Below are positions 13,909 to 18,325 of a stretch of DNA of 18,325 nucleotides, piece by piece; position 1 is the stretch's first letter; each line of letters starts with the position of its first letter. Position numbers and translations under genes: made by a program. Source of the DNA: a bacterium. Lineage in GTDB: Bacteria > Elusimicrobiota > Elusimicrobia > UBA1565 > UBA9628. Where the stretch lies: the NCBI GenBank assembly GCA_021796015.1, contig JAJYOT010000038.1, positions 1 through 18,325 of the forward strand, written 5' to 3'. The notes under the pieces are model-generated. The model did no database searches and was not told where the DNA came from. It saw nothing but the letters and a program-made list of their open reading frames with translations.

Positions 13909-15926
13909 TGTCAAATAGAGAGAAAAAAGGAGAGACTGATATCCTGGTTTTATGGGGAGTCGTACTAGGAATGGGGATTTTTGAGATAGTTAGCGGCTTA
14001 GCCGTTAGCCTTGTTCCAGGATTGTATGCTGGTGTTGAGTTCGGGCTTATTTCACACGTTGTTATTGGTATTGTGTTTTTCTTGCCGCTGGCCATTTATC
14101 TGTGGAGTCACTATCGTTTCCATCGAAACTCTTGTCAAACAAGAGTGATTCAATTCGGATATGTGACGTTATTGGCAACTTTGGTTTGTCTAGGTTCTGG
14201 ATTGTGGGGTGCTTGCGCCGCAGTGTTTTCCGATCGGGTCCCATACGTCGTGCGCTTCGGACACAAATGGGGAAGCTATCTAGCTTTAATCTTGATCATT
14301 CTGCATTCAGGTTACTCTTGGCGCCGCAAGCGTATTCGCGTTGAAGAAGTGGATGCTAGTGCGTGGTCTGGTTTTTGGCGAGCGGGTCGAGTTCAATTCT
14401 GGATTTGGGTTTGCATGGGATTTGGAATCCCCTTTTGGATTACATCAATTTTAGCAGGTGATTATCATTACCCACACTATCATAATGGTTTGCCTCCTGG
14501 TTACGATTTAAAGTATGGTCCTAATCCGTTTGCGCCGTCCAATGCAATGACAGCTTCTGGTACAATCCTAGATTGGCGTCGCCTACCATCCTCGCACTCA
14601 TGCAAGGCTTGCCATAGGAGGATTTATGAAGAATGGAAATCCAGTGCCCATCACTGGTCTGGGACAGATCCGGCTTTTGGTGCAGTGGCCGATATGCTTG
14701 CTAAGAAAAAAGACTTTGCGGCCACGCGTTATTGCGGGGGTTGTCATGATCCTGCGTCGTTGATCACTGGAGAGTATGATAAGGGTGTTATTGGAGATCC
14801 AGCATCCTCTGAAGGGTCTTCCTGTGTTTTCTGTCATGGAATACATGGAATCAGCCATGGAACCAAGGGAAATGGAAATTACATATTCTTTCCTCCCCGT
14901 GAATATCTTTTTGCGAGAAGTAAAAATCCCCTGGGGGAAAAAATTAATTATTTCTTGATTCGAGCCTATCCTAAAGCTCATCATCAAGATTATGGTAGCC
15001 CTTTAGAAAAAAACCCGAAGATTTGCTCAACTTGCCACAAGCAATACATGGATAAACGAATTAACGGTTTCGGTTTTGTTCGCCTGCAGAATCAGTATGA
15101 TGATTGGCTCAAGGGACACTATTACAACAAGAACCATCCAAACAAAACCTTAAACTGTATGGATTGTCATATGCGCCAGGTGGCCTCAAATGACCCAGCA
15201 CGCAATGCCTGCGGCTTTATTCATTCCCACCGTTTTATCGCGGCTAACAATGCAATACCCTGGTTGCGCCATGATTTAAAGCAAGTGACTATGACGGAGC
15301 AATGGTTAAAGGGCAAAACCTATGTTCCCGAAATTGAGTCCCGGTGGGCTAAGGGAGCAGTGGCTAGAATACAAATTGATGTTCCGCCCGTCATCACGCC
15401 TGGTCACATCTTGCATTGGGATGTGAACATCTCAAACAATAAGCCGGGGCACAGCTTTCCCACGGGTTCGCTGGATTTGATTGAAGTTTGGCTGGACGTC
15501 ACTGTTAAAGATGCATCCGAGAATGTCCTTTATCACTCGGGATTCATCAATAATGGTGGATTTGTTGATCGGCATGCATTTTCCCTACGCGCACTTGGAT
15601 TGGATGCTCACGGCAAGACAATCACTAAACATAATATTTGGGATATGGTACGCCAGAAGACCAAACGCTCAATTCCCGTCGGCTCTTCCGAAACCGTTCC
15701 GTATAAGGTGGAAATTCCTAAGGAATGCCGTGGTCCTTTGACTGTTGTCGCTCGGTTGCGGTATCGAAAATTTAACCAGCATTTTACGGATTTTATGGTC
15801 TCTCCCCGAAACCGATTTTTTAAGGGTTACTCCCTACAAAAGGGGCAATTTCCAATTACAGATATCTCGTATGACAAAAGAATCGTATCGATAAAGAGAC
15901 GGACGCATAAACCTCTTGGAAAATGA
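13905..15926 (+). CDS. Membrane cytochrome: diheme-b-like domain fused to pentaheme cytochrome c
   Basis: A 673-residue protein. Five membrane helices at about 15-37, 46-67, 84-106, 121-137 and 163-184 come first. Two of them carry His pairs (H51/H69 and H120/H134) with spacing fit for two b haems. The rest lies in the periplasm and has five CXXCH sites at 233, 277, 307, 374 and 418, with further His residues (HHWS, GIHGISHG, IHSHRF) as likely distal ligands. Residues from about 490 to 640 are a beta-rich domain starting NNKPGHSFPTG, seen in many multihaem cytochromes. The likely role is to pass electrons from membrane quinol to a periplasmic acceptor; the acceptor is unknown. It starts by overlap with the gene before it and is followed by a paralogue. 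Its DNA looks more AT-rich than that of the paralogue. Confidence 0.92.
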   Translation: MMSNREKKGETDILVLWGVVLGMGIFEIVSGLAVSLVPGLYAGVEFGLISHVVIGIVFFLPLAIYLWSHYRFHRNSCQTRVIQFGYVTLLATLVCLGSGLWGACAAVFSDRVPYVVRFGHKWGSYLALILIILHSGYSWRRKRIRVEEVDASAWSGFWRAGRVQFWIWVCMGFGIPFWITSILAGDYHYPHYHNGLPPGYDLKYGPNPFAPSNAMTASGTILDWRRLPSSHSCKACHRRIYEEWKSSAHHWSGTDPAFGAVADMLAKKKDFAATRYCGGCHDPASLITGEYDKGVIGDPASSEGSSCVFCHGIHGISHGTKGNGNYIFFPPREYLFARSKNPLGEKINYFLIRAYPKAHHQDYGSPLEKNPKICSTCHKQYMDKRINGFGFVRLQNQYDDWLKGHYYNKNHPNKTLNCMDCHMRQVASNDPARNACGFIHSHRFIAANNAIPWLRHDLKQVTMTEQWLKGKTYVPEIESRWAKGAVARIQIDVPPVITPGHILHWDVNISNNKPGHSFPTGSLDLIEVWLDVTVKDASENVLYHSGFINNGGFVDRHAFSLRALGLDAHGKTITKHNIWDMVRQKTKRSIPVGSSETVPYKVEIPKECRGPLTVVARLRYRKFNQHFTDFMVSPRNRFFKGYSLQKGQFPITDISYDKRIVSIKRRTHKPLGK

Positions 15927-15959
15927 GATGATTGCTGTCTCCGATCTATTGTCCGTTAT

Positions 15960-15964
15960 GGAGG
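15960..15964 (+). promoter_or_regulatory. Ribosome binding site of the second cytochrome
   Basis: GGAGG lies nine bases before ATG 15974 and three before ATG 15968. The spacing favours 15974 as the start. The 47 bases between the two cytochrome genes hold no clear hairpin. Confidence 0.55.
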
Positions 15965-15973
15965 AAAATGGTC

Positions 15974-18013
15974 ATGCAACGTAATCACGGAAAAGGAATC
16001 TCATTAGCCTTTTCCGGGATACTGTTAGGAGCGGGACTTTTCGAGGCGCTGAGTGGCGCGGCTATTACCTTTGCGCCGAGTTTATACGCGAGCGTGGAGT
16101 TCGGACTTGTTTTACATGTCGTGATTGGCATAGCGCTTTTGGCTCCGTTTGCCGTTTATCTTTGGAGTCACTATCGCTTTCACGGAGATTCCAGCCGAAT
16201 AACCGCAATTCGCGGGGGTTTCGCGGCACTTGGGGTGAGCGTGATTTGCTTGGCGTCTGGGCTTTGGGCCGCCGATACCGCCGCTTTTTCCGATCGCGTG
16301 CCCTATGTCGTACGTTCCTGGCACGAGTGGGCCAGTTATGCGGCGTTGATCCTGATCGCATTTCACGTGATTTATTCTTCGCGCCGTAAACGACAATATC
16401 AATACGGTGGCGATGTCGCTACTGAGCGTGGTTCTCCGGCGCACGGTAGAATTTATTTCTCCGCCTGGGTCTGCTTTGGATTTTTAATGCCGATCTTGAT
16501 TGTTTCGGAATTATCGGGAGCTTATCATGGGCCGCACTATCATGACGGCTTGCCTCCCGGATATGACTTAAAATACGGACCCGATCCCTTCGCGCCGTCC
16601 AATGCCGAAACCGTTTCCGGCACGGTCATGGATTGGCGGCGCTTGGCGAATTCAAAATCGTGCCGCGCCTGCCATCCGCAAATTTACGCGCAATGGGAAT
16701 CAAGCATCCATCACTGGTCGGGAATGGATATCGCCTACAGGGCAGTGAGCAATTTGATGGCGAAGGAAATGGGCGGGTGGGCCCCCGTTCGCTATTGCGG
16801 TGGTTGTCATGAACCAGCAGAGTTGCTCTCCGGGGCATATGATCAAGGGAGCATTCTGGGTAACCCAGGCTCGAAGGAGGGATCTTCCTGCTCTTCTTGC
16901 CATGGAATACATGGAATCAGCCATGGGACCAGGGGAAATGGAAATTACATTTTCTCTCCGGCACGCGACTATCTTTTTTCTCAGACGGAAGATTCGACGG
17001 AGGAAAAAATAAACCATTTCCTAATTAGGGCATATCCACGGGCACATCGACAGGATTATGCCGGTCCACTAGAGGCCAGTCCCAAGCTCTGTTCGACGTG
17101 TCACAAGCAGTACATTAGTAAGCAAGTTAACGGTTTCGGTTTTGTTCGCCTGCAAAATCAGTATGACGATTGGCTCAAGGGACACTATTACAGCAAGAAT
17201 CATCCAGATAAAACCTTAAACTGTATGAATTGTCATATGCGTAACGTGCCATCGGACGATCCGGCTCGCGACAGTCACGGCTTCATCCATTCTCATCGTT
17301 TTATCGCGGCTAATACAGCGATTCCATGGCTTCACCATGATTTAAAGCAAATGGCGCTTACTGAACAGTGGCTTAAGGGAAAAGCCTATGTCCCGGAAAT
17401 CGAGTCTCGTTGGGCTTCCGGACCTGTCGTGAAAGTTTGGATCGATTCTCCTCTCAGGGCCGCACCTGGGCGCTCGTTGCGTTGGAACGTGGTTATTGCC
17501 AACAATAAGCCTGGTCATAGCTTCCCGACCGGCCCGCTAGACTTGATTCAAGTCTGGCTTGATGTCACTGTCAAGGATGCACACGGTCGGGTCATCTACC
17601 GTTCGGGTTCTATTAATCGACACGGATTCGTGGATCCAAACGCGTTCTTTCTGCGCGCGATCGGCAAGGATGTTCACGACAAGACGACAATCACGAAACA
17701 TAATCTCTGGAATATGGTTGGCCAAAAGACCAAACGCTCGCTTTTCGTCGGTTTTTCTCAATCGATCCCTTACAAAGTGAAAGTCCCGCGAAGATGTCGT
17801 GGCCCTTTGGCTATTACCGCTAGACTGCGCTACCGCAAATTCAATCAAACCTTCGTCAATTTCCTGGTTTCCGCGCCCTCGGACGTCCAGTCATTGTCGG
17901 GAATTCCACATTATAAGAATATCCGTTTCCCCATTACTGATCTGTCCAAGGCCAGATCAATCGTCTCATTGAAAAATCCAACCGAAACGAAAAGCGAGAC
18001 TCGAGGACCGTGA
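15974..18013 (+). CDS. Membrane cytochrome: second diheme-b-like/pentaheme c paralogue
   Basis: A 679-residue paralogue of the preceding gene, with the same order: five membrane helices, His pairs in helices two (H48/H66) and four, five CXXCH sites (CRACH, CGGCH, CSSCH, CSTCH, CMNCH) and the C-terminal NNKPGHSFPTG domain. The start at 15974 was chosen because GGAGG ends nine bases upstream; ATG 15968 is too close to it, and ATG 15932 adds a stretch absent from the paralogue. Most of the DNA differs clearly from the first copy and looks GC-richer, but two tracts are nearly identical (14832-14886 with 16898-16952, 15061-15175 with 17127-17241). The two proteins may form a pair or serve different partners. 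It overlaps the next start by one base. Confidence 0.92.
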   Translation: MQRNHGKGISLAFSGILLGAGLFEALSGAAITFAPSLYASVEFGLVLHVVIGIALLAPFAVYLWSHYRFHGDSSRITAIRGGFAALGVSVICLASGLWAADTAAFSDRVPYVVRSWHEWASYAALILIAFHVIYSSRRKRQYQYGGDVATERGSPAHGRIYFSAWVCFGFLMPILIVSELSGAYHGPHYHDGLPPGYDLKYGPDPFAPSNAETVSGTVMDWRRLANSKSCRACHPQIYAQWESSIHHWSGMDIAYRAVSNLMAKEMGGWAPVRYCGGCHEPAELLSGAYDQGSILGNPGSKEGSSCSSCHGIHGISHGTRGNGNYIFSPARDYLFSQTEDSTEEKINHFLIRAYPRAHRQDYAGPLEASPKLCSTCHKQYISKQVNGFGFVRLQNQYDDWLKGHYYSKNHPDKTLNCMNCHMRNVPSDDPARDSHGFIHSHRFIAANTAIPWLHHDLKQMALTEQWLKGKAYVPEIESRWASGPVVKVWIDSPLRAAPGRSLRWNVVIANNKPGHSFPTGPLDLIQVWLDVTVKDAHGRVIYRSGSINRHGFVDPNAFFLRAIGKDVHDKTTITKHNLWNMVGQKTKRSLFVGFSQSIPYKVKVPRRCRGPLAITARLRYRKFNQTFVNFLVSAPSDVQSLSGIPHYKNIRFPITDLSKARSIVSLKNPTETKSETRGP

Positions 18014-18325
18014 TGTCTAGAAGAATCGCTTTATTCGCTTTATTTTTAGCGGTATGTCTTTGGGGTTATTCCAAAACCTTCAAACCAAAAACAGAAAGAC
18101 AGGGTCCTTTTTTCGAGGATGTCGCCGAAAAGTCAGGAATTCATTTCCATCATTTTAATGGGATACGGTCCCATCTTTTGCCGGAGGATTATGGTTCGGG
18201 AGTTTGTTTTGCGGATATTGATGGGACAGGGTGGGATGATCTTTATTTCGTCAACTCTCATCCGATGAATTCCACGCTGAAAATTCCGGGGCGAAGCTCC
18301 CGAAACGCTCTTTATAGGAACCGTG
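18013..18325 (+). CDS. CRTAC1/FG-GAP (ASPIC/UnbV-type) exported protein, 5' part
   Basis: The first 104 codons of a gene cut by the window end; too short for routine listing but well supported. ATG 18013 overlaps the TGA of the cytochrome. Residues 1-20 are a signal peptide or anchor (RRIALFALFLAVCLWGYS). Then FFEDVAEKSGIHFHH and ADIDGTGWDDLYFVN, the opening of an FG-GAP beta-propeller repeat with a calcium-type DxDGxGxxD loop, give the pattern of CRTAC1-family proteins that often follow multihaem cytochromes or tetratricopeptide proteins. It should be exported, and probably works on the cell surface or in the periplasm. Its function in this operon is unknown. Confidence 0.85.
   Translation, partial: MSRRIALFALFLAVCLWGYSKTFKPKTERQGPFFEDVAEKSGIHFHHFNGIRSHLLPEDYGSGVCFADIDGTGWDDLYFVNSHPMNSTLKIPGRSSRNALYRNR

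Noticed and set aside
15932..15973. Earlier ATG of the second cytochrome
   Set aside because: The extra residues have no match in the paralogue, and GGAGG at 15960 points to 15974.
172..17848. Minus-strand open frames and short overlapping plus-strand frames across the window
   Set aside because: All lie within well-supported genes in other frames, show low-complexity or basic composition, and match no family I know.

Overview
The window is a gene-dense stretch read entirely on the + strand. It looks like one long, translationally coupled operon of an uncultured Gram-negative bacterium with a periplasm, haem c maturation and many radical SAM enzymes. GC content looks moderate and uneven. The mix of radical SAM peptide modification, membrane multihaem cytochromes and a CRTAC1/FG-GAP protein is what one sees in groundwater or sediment phyla such as Elusimicrobiota or Omnitrophota. 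That placement is a guess: there is no rRNA or other marker here.

Left part (1-4665) is an expanded His-Xaa-Ser (Hxs) ribosomal peptide system. It holds the 3' end of one hxsB radical SAM/SPASM gene, then three HxsD-type reading frames, then a second complete hxsB, then the precursor hxsA, whose C-terminus is ten His-Xaa-Ser triplets. The first HxsD domain is fused to a membrane segment and a Cys-rich exported domain. The second has an acidic tail. The third is short and runs into the frameshifted tail of a third, decayed hxsB.

Middle part (4673-12652) holds six more radical SAM genes in near-unbroken series, most joined by ATGA overlaps or gaps of a few bases. Two are SPASM-like relatives of each other; three form an HxsC-type group, the middle one resembling HxsC best; the last stands alone. 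Between them are a 285-residue protein that may have an ABBA prenyltransferase fold and a polytopic membrane protein with prepilin peptidase (A24) aspartates. With the two hxsB genes this makes eight radical SAM genes around a single visible precursor. A 419-residue protein of unknown function with one N-terminal membrane helix follows.

Right part (13905 to the end) holds two tandem paralogous cytochromes. Each has an N-terminal five-helix diheme-b-like membrane domain, five CXXCH c-haem sites and a C-terminal beta-rich domain. They are followed by the start of a CRTAC1-type FG-GAP protein cut by the window edge. The unbroken coupling suggests that peptide modification, membrane proteolysis or export and a quinol-to-periplasm electron pathway belong to one system. 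A plausible model (inference) is that HxsA-type peptides are modified in the cytoplasm by HxsB/HxsC-type enzymes with HxsD helpers, processed at the membrane, and act in or with the periplasmic cytochromes. No transporter, promoter, terminator, tRNA, rRNA, CRISPR or insertion sequence was found, and no gene-free stretch longer than about 50 bases exists.
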